Counted from the first letter of the stretch, positions 46,014-55,743 are shown. The stretch: DNA of 64,000 nt from Rhizobium johnstonii 3841 (GCF_000009265.1 NC_008380.1:2237501-2301500), one strand, 5' to 3'. Notes: a model not told the origin generated them from the sequence alone. Numbers and translations are program-made.

Positions 46014-47615
46014 ATGAAACTTGCCGACATAGACAAGCTCTTCGACGACGCCGGTGGCGTGCGGGTTGTCGCGGCGCTGGAAGTGCGAGAGAGCGGCGTC
46101 GATCCGATCGGTCTCCGGCAAATCAACCTCGACCTCATGGACAACGTTGCGCCGGGGATCAATAACGTCACTCAGCACGTTCGCTATTACACATTCGTCG
46201 CGTGGGCGGCTTGGAAGGCGTCGACACAGGCAGCCATGGAGGGTGTCGATGATCCGCAGGTCATCGCCGACCTCATGGAAAGATTTGAAGCCCTGTATGC
46301 ATGGTCGCATCTCCTCGACGGTCGACCCTTCAGGGGTGCAACTTCGCTGAGGCAGACGATCGCGCGGACGCCCGAGGGGCAGGCCTTCCGTTTCGAGGGC
46401 GAGGTTTGGGAAAAGTATAAGCGGACCCGCACGAACATCATGGCTCCAACCGAATACGGTCCTTCTATCAAAGCCCTCCGTTACCTCAGTCTCGATGAGG
46501 CCATCGTGACAAAGCAGGTGATGCCCGCTGTCATGGATTTCGAGGCACGCGTTCAGGAGGTGCTGTCTCCGCATCTCCTCGCCGTCGCGCCGCCTTCGAT
46601 CAAAGCTTCCGAGATCGAAAGTTTCGCCACGAGGCTCTCTGTCGAGGACCCGTCCGATGTGGAGCGCGCGGTCTTCCGGTTGATGTTCCACGAAATCGGT
46701 TCCGATGAATTGGCCTCCCCGGCGATGCGCCGCCGCAAAGGCACTATCGACTACCTGATCGGGGTGCTCAAAGAGCTAGGTCCCTCTACACAGGACGATA
46801 TACGCAAGCGCTTCGTCGCGAACAGACTCCCGGCAGACATCGGCGGCGCTGTCGAACACGTTACCCACTCCGCGATTATGCTGGCGTATCTTCAGGCCCG
46901 ACAGCTTCAGAGGCTGGCGACCGAGGCGATGCTGCTGTGGACTGAGCGAGTTCTCACCGAGGAGAGCGTCGGGGGAGCGGCTCGGTCAATATCTACTGAG
47001 GAGTTGGTTGACCGAGCAGATGCTGCCGCAGCCAGCCTGGATGACTCTTACCGGGCATCGGTAACGGTGGGCGGCTATCTCGCGTCCATCGTTTCGATGG
47101 GTGGGGACACGGGGTGGCCAGAAAGCGCCGCGGAACCCGGGACTGCTGTTGTTGACCTTATGGTTTCCCTACGTGAGGCTCAGCAGAAAGACCCGACGCA
47201 AATACCCGGTCTGGCCGCTCGTAGTTTCGCCGTCGTAAAGGCAGTGAACGATGCGCTAAAGCTAACCGATCTTCCTCAGACGTCACAAAGGGTCATTGAC
47301 GGACGTCCAGACCGGTTGCCGATGAGTCTGATGTCGACCCGGCTCGAAGCAATTTCGGAAAGACCGCGTGCTTCCATGTGGGCTGAGATCATTCAAGGCT
47401 GGGTGATCGGACAACACGTTCATTGGTCGGCCGTCAGGGGCGGGGACGGAAATCAACGATTGCGGATAGCCCTTGAAGAAGCTGGCTGGATGCGAGTCCG
47501 GAAGCGTGCGACCGGCAATTTCGTCCCGACTGCTGACCGATTATACACGATGCTGGCACTCGGCGCGTCTTGCGGGCTCATCCAAAGGACCGACGATGGG
47601 CGATTTGGAGCTTGA
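46014..47615 (+). CDS. Unrecognised 533-residue partner of the PLD-fold protein
   Basis: The protein begins at the ATG at 46014, with GGAGGG 4 bases before it and only 9 bases after the PLD gene, so they form one operon. It is soluble and mostly helical, with an N-terminal region resembling NLDLMDNVAPGINNVTQHVR and YYTFVAWAAW, and a winged-helix-like segment near residues 240-275 (DYLIGVLKELGPSTQDDIRK). No catalytic motif is seen. It may be the sensor, specificity or immunity subunit of the pair. I know no named system with exactly this pair, though homologues probably exist. Confidence 0.7.
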   Translation: MKLADIDKLFDDAGGVRVVAALEVRESGVDPIGLRQINLDLMDNVAPGINNVTQHVRYYTFVAWAAWKASTQAAMEGVDDPQVIADLMERFEALYAWSHLLDGRPFRGATSLRQTIARTPEGQAFRFEGEVWEKYKRTRTNIMAPTEYGPSIKALRYLSLDEAIVTKQVMPAVMDFEARVQEVLSPHLLAVAPPSIKASEIESFATRLSVEDPSDVERAVFRLMFHEIGSDELASPAMRRRKGTIDYLIGVLKELGPSTQDDIRKRFVANRLPADIGGAVEHVTHSAIMLAYLQARQLQRLATEAMLLWTERVLTEESVGGAARSISTEELVDRADAAAASLDDSYRASVTVGGYLASIVSMGGDTGWPESAAEPGTAVVDLMVSLREAQQKDPTQIPGLAARSFAVVKAVNDALKLTDLPQTSQRVIDGRPDRLPMSLMSTRLEAISERPRASMWAEIIQGWVIGQHVHWSAVRGGDGNQRLRIALEEAGWMRVRKRATGNFVPTADRLYTMLALGASCGLIQRTDDGRFGA

Positions 47616-47658
47616 GCGAAAGATGATCAAAGCGCCCGCGCGCTGATCGATACTCCTC

Positions 47659-47979
47659 GTGTCAGAGCCCAGCCATGGTGCCTCGGCGATCATTGAGCGT
47701 TGGCGAGGAGGGAGCCGCCCTTTGTTTCTGGATTTCGGTGAGGCTGAATTTCCGCTGCCTTGGCTGCCTGCCATGGGAGTGCTTTGGCTGCTGAATTACC
47801 TTCGACGCGAGCGCGTGATCGTGACCCCCGTTCGCCGCCAGAGCGTGGTTGACCACTTGTTAGCCGGCACGCCTATCCAAGGTTTTGCAAGACCAATGCA
47901 GGCTCCGCCTCGGAGATCGCCATTGCCGGATTTCGACGCTCATCTCATGAGGAGACGGACGCGCCGGCCCAGGTTTTAA
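47659..47979 (+). CDS. Small protein, intact paralogue of the broken gene at 34638
   Basis: The 106-residue product starts at GTG (no in-frame ATG before the conserved part). It has LFLDFGEAEFPLPWLPAMGV, RERVIVTPVRRQSVVDHLLA, GTPIQGFARPMQAP and a basic C-terminus. A diverged copy with a one-base deletion lies 13 kb upstream. The pattern of conservative changes between the two supports selection on this frame. It starts 43 bases after the PLD/533 operon and could be its third gene, though the paralogue sits elsewhere without those genes. Family unknown. Confidence 0.6.
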   Translation: MSEPSHGASAIIERWRGGSRPLFLDFGEAEFPLPWLPAMGVLWLLNYLRRERVIVTPVRRQSVVDHLLAGTPIQGFARPMQAPPRRSPLPDFDAHLMRRRTRRPRF

Positions 47980-48081
47980 ATTCGTGGCGATGGAATGCAG
48001 AAAACCGCGAGTAATTGAATTCCACCCATCAGACTTCATTAATTCCTGAAAGGTAAGACGGCCGAAATAGGAGCCGTCTCA

Positions 48082-48468
48082 ATGGATTGTCGCATAATCG
48101 AAGTGGTGAGGCCGGGAGTTGGCAAGGTTCGAGACCTGCCATCATCTGAACTGTCCAGCCTAAACCAAGAATACTGGGTTTTAGTCGATGGCGTGAGCCT
48201 CCGGGATATAGGACCAGAAGGAGAGAATAGACTGCGCGCAGCAGTCGACGCTCTGGAAGATGCCGTATTCGCCAAGCTTGCCGCGCTTCTTGAAGAACTG
48301 GGAAATCTGAATTTGGAAAGAGCCGAAGTCTTCTTTCGCAAGCAGAAGGAAATTTGGGAGATCGCCTCCGGTGACCCTGAATTTCTCGCCGCAAATACGT
48401 TTACGACTGTCGCAGAGCTAGCCGCAGCGGCTGATCCCGAAAACGGCCTCAGCCTCCCTGGAGTTTGA
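48082..48468 (+). CDS. Small hypothetical protein
   Basis: The 128-residue acidic, helix-rich soluble protein follows AGGAG 8 bases upstream. It has a helical stretch LRAAVDALEDAVFAKLAALL. It is convergent with the 48449 gene, overlapping by 20 bases. No family is recognised. Confidence 0.6.
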   Translation: MDCRIIEVVRPGVGKVRDLPSSELSSLNQEYWVLVDGVSLRDIGPEGENRLRAAVDALEDAVFAKLAALLEELGNLNLERAEVFFRKQKEIWEIASGDPEFLAANTFTTVAELAAAADPENGLSLPGV

Positions 48469-48772
48469 GGCCCCCGCGGGCATCGACGATATCGACTATC
48501 CGCTTCACTGGGCGCTGATATGCCTCAGCGACGGATGGATGAGAAAGATTTAGACATGCCCCGACGCCCAGATTGCGTTCTTCCTCGATCATCGAATCCA
48601 TGATCTTCCGAACCGATGCCAGCACGAGGCGCTCCGTTTCCGTTGCATGGCGCTCGATGTATGCCTCATTACGATGGAAGACACCACGAAGAATAGCGAC
48701 ATCTCCCATATCGATAAGAGAACGCAACAAGCGTAAACCGCCCGCCACTCTATTGATCGCGATCTGATACAT
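48449..48772 (-). CDS. Small hypothetical protein
   Basis: The product is 107 residues from the ATG at 48772, chosen because GAGG lies about 6 bases upstream. A frame start six codons earlier is less likely. It is helical and basic, with two Met-rich segments and no membrane segment. Function unknown. Confidence 0.6.
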   Translation of the reverse strand: MYQIAINRVAGGLRLLRSLIDMGDVAILRGVFHRNEAYIERHATETERLVLASVRKIMDSMIEEERNLGVGACLNLSHPSVAEAYQRPVKRIVDIVDARGGLKLQGG

Positions 48773-48890
48773 TTTGCACCTCATTCTCAATCAGTTTCGA
48801 ATGAGAAAACAGCCGGCGCAAGCTGGCAAGTACGCCATTTCCTGAAGATACGAAGGCGCGATGACGGTCATCGTCCATGGGCATCCAACG

Positions 48891-49643
48891 CTAGAGCTTT
48901 GGGGCGGGTGCCGCAGTGAGGGTGTTCCTGGCTTTCGCCGCATCGATCCGTTTCCTCGCGTCGGAATTGTCGGCGTCGAAATCCTGCGCCAGATGCAGCT
49001 GGTTCATCATCTTCATGTCGAGTTCAGTCGCTAGGCCCGTATCATCTCCCCGGACGTCAAAGTCGATATAGATGCCGCACATGCTTGCGGATTGCTTTGC
49101 TTTCTTGACCGTGAATTCGTCAAGGCCGACTGGGAAGTCACTGATGCCGATGCAGCCCAATGGCGATTCCAGTTTTTCGGCCGTTGCGCGCTCGGCACCG
49201 AATTTCCACGCTGCCCAGATGCCGCCGGTGGAACTCTTACCCATTACTGAAGGCTCGCCGAATTTCTGAATGGCTGCTGCAAACACCGACTCGGTAGTCG
49301 GGCGTTGCGACGGCCTGAACTTCAACTCTCGGCGGACCGCAAACAGCTTGTTTCCCGACCCCAATCCTGTGAACGCGAATTGCATCCGCTCGTGTTCCAT
49401 ATCATCCGGATTGGCGAGGTCGTTATACAGGGTCCTCCCATTTGCGACCCATTCAGTGCCTTCCGGGAGCTTCCAGCGCACAAACTCGTACTGAGCTTCC
49501 GGCCTGGCTTCCTGGAATTTCGCGATGATCTGGTCGGCGCTCATACCCAGAGCCATTCCATTGATGTCGATTTCGGCCGCCTGCGTCGCAGCGACTCCTC
49601 CGAGGAATAGCGCGGCAACGGCGGTGAGAAACGTGATTTTCAT
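48891..49643 (-). CDS. Exported periplasmic protein, unknown function
   Basis: The 250-residue protein has a clear signal peptide (residues 1-22, cleavage after ATQA). The mature domain opens EIDINGMALGMSADQIIAKF, a repeat-like pattern seen in exported proteins that measure or bind small ligands. Two cysteines near residues 162 and 188 could pair. No known family is certain. Confidence 0.7.
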   Translation of the reverse strand: MKITFLTAVAALFLGGVAATQAAEIDINGMALGMSADQIIAKFQEARPEAQYEFVRWKLPEGTEWVANGRTLYNDLANPDDMEHERMQFAFTGLGSGNKLFAVRRELKFRPSQRPTTESVFAAAIQKFGEPSVMGKSSTGGIWAAWKFGAERATAEKLESPLGCIGISDFPVGLDEFTVKKAKQSASMCGIYIDFDVRGDDTGLATELDMKMMNQLHLAQDFDADNSDARKRIDAAKARNTLTAAPAPKL

Positions 49644-49826
49644 GATGTCCCCGGTGTCTGTTGAGGTCTGAAATCGGTCGCATCAATGCGCGCCCGAATG
49701 TGAACACGTTCCCTCATCCGAGTTTTGTTTTCGGCAATTTTCGACGGGGATTTCACCCTCTGCGGGAAATTAAGACGCCACAAAAGGTAGCAACGTTACC
49801 GACTGCTAAATCTGTCCGAACGGCGC

Positions 49827-50516
49827 TTACAAGGTACGGGCGACGAGGTCGTGGAGCGTTCTCGCATTTGCCAGACTTTTGAGGCGTTCGACGCGGTGTT
49901 CAACCGTGCGTGGGGACAGTTGGACTCGAAGCCCGATCTGCCTCATCTGAAGTCCTTCGCGCAAGAGCTGGAGGATTGCCAAGTCGATGTCATCGAGGTC
50001 CTTGCGTAGCGGGGCGGATTTCAGAAGGTAATGGATGACGCCGAAGACAAGACACCAATCCACCCCATGCTTCTCGAGTTGATGCGGCAGCGCTAGCATT
50101 TCGAAATTTGTCTGCAAATCGCCGTGGCGTACGGTTTCTGCGATTAGCGATGGCCGCCGGGTGGCAATCGCCTTCTCAACCGATGGATGGAGATGCCCCC
50201 TTGGCAATAGGGGAAGCCGGGTCTTGAGGAGTTCAGGGACTTCTTCATAGCTCGTCGGAATGCTGTAGTCGCGGACGACGTTGACCCGAAATTTAGAGAG
50301 TCGGCCGACGGGAAAATCGATGACGGCGAGGACCATGTTTGTTGCCAGACGCTCTCTGACCCCCTGATAGAGGGAAAGCGGGTCCTCGATATCATCCCGG
50401 GAAATCCAGACGTCGATCAGCTGCTGGGCAAACTCGCCGAAGGAAACGAACCTCATCGGCGGATGGTGTCCCGTAAAATGTCTACAGGCGTGGCCAGAAA
50501 CGACCGTTTTTGTCAT
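49827..50516 (-). CDS. LuxR-type transcriptional regulator
   Basis: The product is about 230 residues, with a C-terminal LuxR-type helix-turn-helix: DIDLAILQLLREGLQMRQIG, then LSPRTVEHRVERLKSLANAR. The N-terminal domain resembles an autoinducer-binding-like or PAS-like ligand domain only in length. The start is uncertain: ATG at 50516 (used here), 50456 or 50621. It is divergent from the recombinase gene at 50644. Solo LuxR regulators like this are frequent on rhizobial plasmids. The target is unknown. Confidence 0.75.
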   Translation of the reverse strand: MTKTVVSGHACRHFTGHHPPMRFVSFGEFAQQLIDVWISRDDIEDPLSLYQGVRERLATNMVLAVIDFPVGRLSKFRVNVVRDYSIPTSYEEVPELLKTRLPLLPRGHLHPSVEKAIATRRPSLIAETVRHGDLQTNFEMLALPHQLEKHGVDWCLVFGVIHYLLKSAPLRKDLDDIDLAILQLLREGLQMRQIGLRVQLSPRTVEHRVERLKSLANARTLHDLVARTL

Positions 50517-50643
50517 CGGTCGTCCGTGTTTTTGTCCCTTGCCTAAATCATTGCAACTATTCCCGGATTGTAATCGTGCATTTCCGCGTATCCGCCCGTC
50601 GAAAACGGTGGTTTCTGTCAAGCCGCGGGATGGAAAGACCTCA

Positions 50644-51207
50644 ATGGCGAAAGTCGGCTACGCTCGCGTTTCGACGCATGATCAGAACATCGACCTTCAG
50701 ATGCTTGCATTGCGCGGCGTCTGTTGCCGAGTTTTCGAAGACCATGGCATCTCAGGGGCAAAATCCAGCAGGCCGGGGCTGAATGCGATCCTGCGTTTCG
50801 TGAGGCGAGGGGACACCTTGGTCGTGTGGAGGTTGGATCGCCTGGGCAGATCGATACATGATCTCCTTCGGATTATTGAAAGGCTTCGGAAGAGGGGAGT
50901 GGAATTCCAGTCGCTCACGGAGCATATCGACACGGGCTCGGCCGGCGGCCGGCTCGTTTTTCATTTGCTAGCCGCGATGGCCGAGTTCGAGCGGCAGTTG
51001 ATTCGAGAGCGGACGCTGGCGGGAATCGAGGCAGCACGTGCGCGAGGTACTCGGCTCGGCCGCCGGCCACGGCTAAACAATGATGAACGCGTCGCGGCCT
51101 ACCATGCAGTCATCATCGACGGCGAAAATGCGACGGATGTCGCAAAGCGGTATCGAGTGCACCCCCGGACTCTAGCAAGACATATCGAGCGCATGCGGTG
51201 CCAGTGA
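50644..51207 (+). CDS. Serine recombinase, resolvase/invertase type
   Basis: The 187-residue protein is full length for the small serine recombinase group. The catalytic Ser10 is in VGYARVSTHDQ, followed by WRLDRLGRSIHDLL (catalytic Arg region), MAEFERQLIRERTLAGIEAA and a C-terminal helix-turn-helix (ATDVAKRYRVHPRTLARHIE). It inverts or resolves DNA between short sites. The ATG at 50644 is used because the earlier frame residues are not conserved. It lies 1 base before the 3' end of a flagellin remnant, which may be its historical target or a chance neighbour. Confidence 0.93.
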   Translation: MAKVGYARVSTHDQNIDLQMLALRGVCCRVFEDHGISGAKSSRPGLNAILRFVRRGDTLVVWRLDRLGRSIHDLLRIIERLRKRGVEFQSLTEHIDTGSAGGRLVFHLLAAMAEFERQLIRERTLAGIEAARARGTRLGRRPRLNNDERVAAYHAVIIDGENATDVAKRYRVHPRTLARHIERMRCQ

Positions 51208-51348
51208 TCACTGGAACAAGGAAATGAGTTTGCCGGGAGCCTCGTTGGCAATGTTGAGCGACTGGACCGCGAGCTGCTGCTGAGCCTCCAGCGCTTTCAA
51301 TTTCGCGGCGGTGTTTTCCATGTCGGCGTCCACCAACCGCCCGATGCC
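51208..51348 (-). pseudogene. C-terminal fragment of a flagellin gene
   Basis: The minus strand encodes GIGRLVDADMENTAAKLKAL, EAQQQLAVQSLNIAN and a terminal LISLFQ, the characteristic end of flagellin (compare the D0 helix RLVDADMNEESTRLKA and LSIAN). Everything upstream of about 51351 is missing and replaced by a different gene fragment. It is a remnant of about 46 codons. Confidence 0.8.
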
Positions 51349-51358
51349 CTTCGTGTCC

Positions 51359-51889
51359 GATGATTCATTGCTGCTCGGGCAGAATGCAACGGAGACGGTG
51401 CTCAAGGCAGAAGACCTTACCCGTTTCCAGACATTGGCATTCGCGACGCACGGCCTGCTCGCGGGCGAAATCAGCGGTCTTCAGGAGGCAGGCCTCATCA
51501 TGACGCCTCCCGCCGCCGCGACGGCGATCGATGACGGATATCTTTCGGCCAGCGATATCGCAGCATTGAACCTGAACACTGATGTCGTTCTTCTTTCCGC
51601 CTGCAACACCGCCGCGCCGGAGCAGGTGGGTGCCGAGGGACTGTCGGGACTTGCGAAGGCGTTTTTCTTCGCGGGAGCCCGTAACCTTGTCGTCTCGCAT
51701 TGGGCGGTCGACTCCACGGCCACGGCGGCGCTTACCACCCAAATGTTCGAAAACAGAGCCAAGGCCGCGAACAAATCGTATGCATCGGCTCTTGGCGATG
51801 CGATGCGCGACCTGAGGGCGGTAGACGCGGGACGATTCGCCCACCCACTATATTGGGGTCCGTTCGAGGTCGTAGGGGCGGATATGTGA
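51359..51889 (+). pseudogene. CHAT-domain protein fragment (caspase-like), 5' end missing
   Basis: The frame contains the C-terminal half of a CHAT domain: LTRFQTLAFATHGLLAGE with the catalytic-type His, then VVLLSACNTAAPEQ with the catalytic-type Cys, followed by GLAKAFFFAGARNLVVSHW. CHAT proteins are caspase-like proteases, usually with N-terminal TPR repeats, often over 900 residues long. Here the TPR part is absent and the fragment abuts the flagellin fragment at about 51350. It is probably non-functional. Confidence 0.8.
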
Positions 51890-52328
51890 GGAAGCAACGC
51901 AATCTTGCCGAAATTACGTCGAGACAACCGTTTGATTTGATGGGGAGGCTGTCGGAGGTAGTGACGAGGGAAGTACCCTGTCCATCCTATAATTGTCGCG
52001 ACCGGCGCTCAACTCGGCGGCCCAGAAAAGCCGCTGGCTGGTAACTCGTACGCGATCGGTGGCCAGCATCCGCCGCGTCGCCCATTTGGCTGACTACGCG
52101 ACGACGACTTGTGAATGACGTTCCAGATCGCGCCCGCCGACCTCGGACAATGAAGGCCTGGCGCAAAGAATTTCCATCAGGACGGAGATAAATCGGCATC
52201 TCGGCTCGAGTGCTTTCTTGCATATCCAAAATTGAATCTGCGCTCCACCACCGATTGAATTGTGGTTGATTGTCTATAAAGTCAGGAAATCAATTTGAGG
52301 GTGTGTTCGATCTAAGGGGGCCTGATCG
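51890..52328. other. Intergenic stretch
   Basis: I see no gene, repeat or convincing terminator in these 439 bases. The upstream part of the EEP-family gene has GGGGGCC about 6 bases before its ATG at 52329. Short frames on both strands have poor composition. Confidence 0.4.
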
Positions 52329-53582
52329 ATGATGCGCATTTCAACCATTTTCTCGATATTCTTGCTTCTGTGCCCAGGCGCTTATGCCAGGGAATTGAAG
52401 GTCGCCACATGGAACCTCGGCTGGCATGTTTCCAAGGCCGAGGCGACCACGTGGATCGCCAAATGCAGCGCGCCTTTCCAGTTGAATGGGGCTACTGGTC
52501 TCTGGGAGCCGGCCGAAAGCGGTACTCCAGGCTGGGAGTTGCCTTGGGGTCGGAACGCACCGATCTCCTGGAACATATCTGTCCTGCCGCCATGCGACGT
52601 TTTCAAAACACCGGGATTCGACACCGTGCCGGTGACAGAGGCGGCGTACGTTAAGCGCTCGGGACAACTGACTACCTTCATCGAAAATAAAATCGCGCCC
52701 GATGTCATCGCCTTCCAGGAGGTAAGCGGCGAACAGGCGGTGCGTGATGTCTTGCCAAATGACGGGGCGGATTACCTCGTCTGCTCCTTCGGGAGCCATA
52801 AGGTTCAGCGGTTGGCATTCGCGTGGAAGAAGGAGTTCGGGCCGGCGGTCGAATGCGAAGTCGAGGACGCGCTCAGTTTGTCGTCGTCGCTGGCGGAGAA
52901 GGATCGCGTGCGGCCAGGCTTGGCGTTGGCGTTGACGATCGATGGAAAGCTTACCCGATTTCTCGACGTCCATTTGAAATCAGGCTGCGTCTCTCCGTTC
53001 GACAATCCGCCCGATGCGCTCGACGGCAACGCGGGAGATGACGACCCTTGCATAACTCTCCAACAGCAAGTGGTTCCATTGGAAAAATGGATTGAGCGCA
53101 AGTCGGCCGATACCAACAGGGTGGTCGTGCTGGGCGACTTCAATCGCAACGTCTGGCACGAGACCCATGAACCTGGGAAGACACGGACGGATGGCTCCGA
53201 TCCCAAGAGTGAGCTGCCGTCGACGGTTAAGGTCCGGAAGCTGATCGACGAGGTGAATGACGGCGCACCAGAAGGCAGCAAGCTCACGCTTCTGGATGAA
53301 GCATGCCCCATCAACACGGCCTCGGATGAGGCCTGCAAGAGGCTCAAATCCGCGAAGATGTCAGATGACGAGAAGCTACTGAAGCGCAGCGAGAACCTCG
53401 GGTGTCGGAACCCCGTCGGCCTCGATCATATAATGATCGGCGCAGGATTCTCGAGCCCGCACCCTGCCGAGAAGGTAGCTTTGGGGAGGCAAGGTAGGAC
53501 CCTATCAGCGTCGGCGGAGCATCCGAACCCACTGCTCAGTCTGTCGGATCATTGCCCTCTCACTGCCGTGGTAAGTGATTGA
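52329..53582 (+). CDS. Exported endonuclease/exonuclease/phosphatase (EEP) family enzyme
   Basis: The 417-residue protein has a signal peptide (about 1-20, ending YARE) and EEP motifs in order: VATWNLGWHV, PDVIAFQEVSG, DVHLKSGC, VVLGDFNRN, GLDHIMIG and LSDHCPLTAVV. These provide the Mg-binding Asn, Glu, Asp and catalytic His residues of the DNase I-like fold. Such exported enzymes hydrolyse nucleic acids or phospholipid head groups outside the cytoplasm. The substrate is not clear. A second Met immediately after the first is an alternative start. Confidence 0.9.
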   Translation: MMRISTIFSIFLLLCPGAYARELKVATWNLGWHVSKAEATTWIAKCSAPFQLNGATGLWEPAESGTPGWELPWGRNAPISWNISVLPPCDVFKTPGFDTVPVTEAAYVKRSGQLTTFIENKIAPDVIAFQEVSGEQAVRDVLPNDGADYLVCSFGSHKVQRLAFAWKKEFGPAVECEVEDALSLSSSLAEKDRVRPGLALALTIDGKLTRFLDVHLKSGCVSPFDNPPDALDGNAGDDDPCITLQQQVVPLEKWIERKSADTNRVVVLGDFNRNVWHETHEPGKTRTDGSDPKSELPSTVKVRKLIDEVNDGAPEGSKLTLLDEACPINTASDEACKRLKSAKMSDDEKLLKRSENLGCRNPVGLDHIMIGAGFSSPHPAEKVALGRQGRTLSASAEHPNPLLSLSDHCPLTAVVSD

Positions 53583-53715
53583 GCTTCGCCGAATGAAGCC
53601 CGAGGTCTCGTGCGACAAGCGAGCACGGTCGCTGGAATCGGCCTACGCGTCAGCCAAGGCCGTCGTTTGGTATGCACTATTCAACCGAGCTTAGACATGC
53701 AGAACGGGAATAGCG

Positions 53716-53823
53716 ATGAATTCAGCAACTATCTATCAGGCAAAGAAGGGTGCCTGCGCGCTATGTGTTCTGGTAGTTCCCATCACCGTCGTCTTCTTCG
53801 CGCGATACTTTTTCACGGAATGA
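53716..53823 (+). CDS. 35-residue membrane peptide
   Basis: An ATG at 53716, with GGGA about 6 bases upstream, opens 35 codons ending in TGA 53821-53823. The peptide starts MNSATIYQAKKGA and has one hydrophobic segment (ALCVLVVPITVVFFARYFF). The rest of 53583-54010 shows no gene. Small size limits confidence. Confidence 0.35.
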   Translation: MNSATIYQAKKGACALCVLVVPITVVFFARYFFTE

Positions 53824-54010
53824 TGTAGCAAATGCCACCAACCGAAAGCACTGCGGCGCTGACAGCTTTGGGCCTACGCGAAGCCTGTGGTCATGGTCCG
53901 CAAAGCGCCAAAAGCCGACATTAGCCTTCGTTAGCGCTCCCACACGAGGCAGCGGCGGCGCGACCTTCAACGAGCACATGTAGTTCGTGCGAGCGGCACC
54001 AGCCGGGCAG

Positions 54011-55573
54011 TCAGAAGCGCTCTTGTCCCGACGAATCCGTTACCTTGATGATGGAGACGTCCTCCGTGTATCGGAACTTTTCTGCGGAATCTCCTCTCAG
54101 CAGCTGCAGCTCGTTCTGGGCGTACAGGTACTTGTCGATCCAAGTTCCCGTCACAGGATCACCATCGCGCCGCCTTGCGGACTCTATCACCTCGCTCTCC
54201 GGCCCCCAATAGAACCGATAGTGGTCTAGCGTGACGCCGGACAGGGCATCGACTTTGGCATACGCAAGCGGCTGCTGGATCGCGAAGGCTTGCCGGTATG
54301 CATCGCGCGAATAGGACTGATAAATCCACGGCTCAATGTCGGCCGGTATCAGCTCTCGGAGAAAGTCTATGCTCGCAAGCAGCTGCGAGAGGTCCTGCAA
54401 CGCGCTCAAATGACAAAGCGTGAGGAAGTTCGAAAGGCTCCTGGCAACGATATTGTCAAACACTGGCAGCCAGTAACCCTGCATCCGGGCCACCATCAGC
54501 TCCGCGCGCTTGTCGACCCCTGCGCGGATGCGTGCCACGTTCTTGGTGCTTCCATACCCGCGATCAAGGAACGCGCGTATGGTTTCCGTGGGCTGACCAT
54601 GAAATCTTGACGTGGGCTTCTCGTGCTCCGCAGCCTCAACCAGAAGACCGGCGACCAGCTTCTCCAATGCCAGCGTGCTTTCCGGCCAGACCGAGAGGAC
54701 ACCCGGAAGCTGCCCTTCAACCTCTTTCAGTGCAACCTGACACTTCACGACATCGGCGCGGACTCCGTCCGGGAATCCCACCTTGATTCGGCCGTCCTTC
54801 CCAACGGCTTCGATACCCGCCTGCACATGGGGGTCCAGTGTGCCGAGGAACTCCACGAGCAGACGATGTTGGATCGCGTTCCGATCCTCGGGCGTGGCGA
54901 TCGTGAAGTGCGTGGAGAGCGGCACCCGGTAAGGTTCAGGAAAATATCGGGCGGCTGAGATGGGATCGACGACGGCTCGCATGAGGAAGAACTTCTTTGC
55001 AATGAACTTGTCTTCAAACAGCTCCTTGCCGATGATCTTTAACCGCTTTGCGTTGAGCAGGGCCTTGAAATCATGGTCCAGGTCAAGGAGCCAGGCGTTC
55101 ATGGCCGAGCTTCTCAAGATGTCGATTTGTGCGTGTCGGAACAACACGGAGGATAAAGGGCTAAGAAGGGTGGCGTACTCGGACCCAAGAGAGGGTGATG
55201 CTACCAGAAAGAGGCCAATCTCGATTTTGGCTTCCAGGAGATCGCGCTCTTCGCGCAGCAGGTATCGCCGGGCCACGATACCGCCCATGCTGTGGCAGAC
55301 GAAGATGAGCCGTTGGGCGGTCAGGACTTTGTCCAGACGCAGATGGTTTGTCAGGGCATCAACCGCGTCGTTGATGCGATAGGTCCCGGAAAAAAGCCCG
55401 GTTTCGTATTCGAAGATGTAGACTCCGACACCGCGCGTACGAGGGTCTTGAGTGAGCAGGCTTGGCCAGTACGTGCCGTTGGCGTTCCGCCAAGCCTCGG
55501 CGTCGGACATTACGCCGTGAACAAAGATCACCACGGTGCCATTCTGGGGTTGCGAGAGCCAAGTGCCCTTCAT
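54011..55573 (-). CDS. Alpha/beta hydrolase with large unknown C-terminal part
   Basis: The protein is about 520 residues from the ATG at 55573 (a GTG five codons earlier is possible). It begins like PGAP1/lipase-type hydrolases: VVIFVHGVMSDAEAWR (oxyanion region), then FVCHSMGGIVARRYLL, the nucleophile elbow with Ser at about residue 95. The last 270 residues are helical and unrecognised. It lies 170 bases downstream of the caspase-hydrolase gene on the same strand. The substrate may be a lipid or ester. Together with its neighbour it gives the cassette two hydrolase domains. Confidence 0.8.
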   Translation of the reverse strand: MKGTWLSQPQNGTVVIFVHGVMSDAEAWRNANGTYWPSLLTQDPRTRGVGVYIFEYETGLFSGTYRINDAVDALTNHLRLDKVLTAQRLIFVCHSMGGIVARRYLLREERDLLEAKIEIGLFLVASPSLGSEYATLLSPLSSVLFRHAQIDILRSSAMNAWLLDLDHDFKALLNAKRLKIIGKELFEDKFIAKKFFLMRAVVDPISAARYFPEPYRVPLSTHFTIATPEDRNAIQHRLLVEFLGTLDPHVQAGIEAVGKDGRIKVGFPDGVRADVVKCQVALKEVEGQLPGVLSVWPESTLALEKLVAGLLVEAAEHEKPTSRFHGQPTETIRAFLDRGYGSTKNVARIRAGVDKRAELMVARMQGYWLPVFDNIVARSLSNFLTLCHLSALQDLSQLLASIDFLRELIPADIEPWIYQSYSRDAYRQAFAIQQPLAYAKVDALSGVTLDHYRFYWGPESEVIESARRRDGDPVTGTWIDKYLYAQNELQLLRGDSAEKFRYTEDVSIIKVTDSSGQERF

Positions 55574-55743
55574 GACGGTCGATCTCACCTCTCAGATCAG
55601 TTCAGCGCAATAGGCATACAAAGCTACGGCGTTTGGCCATGTGGCCCCGGTTGCACTTCACGGGAGTCCCCGGCTCCTTGCACCAGCCCAAAGGCAGCCA
55701 GGCAAACCACAATCGACGACGTCGTTCGTCGCGAAATTAGATG

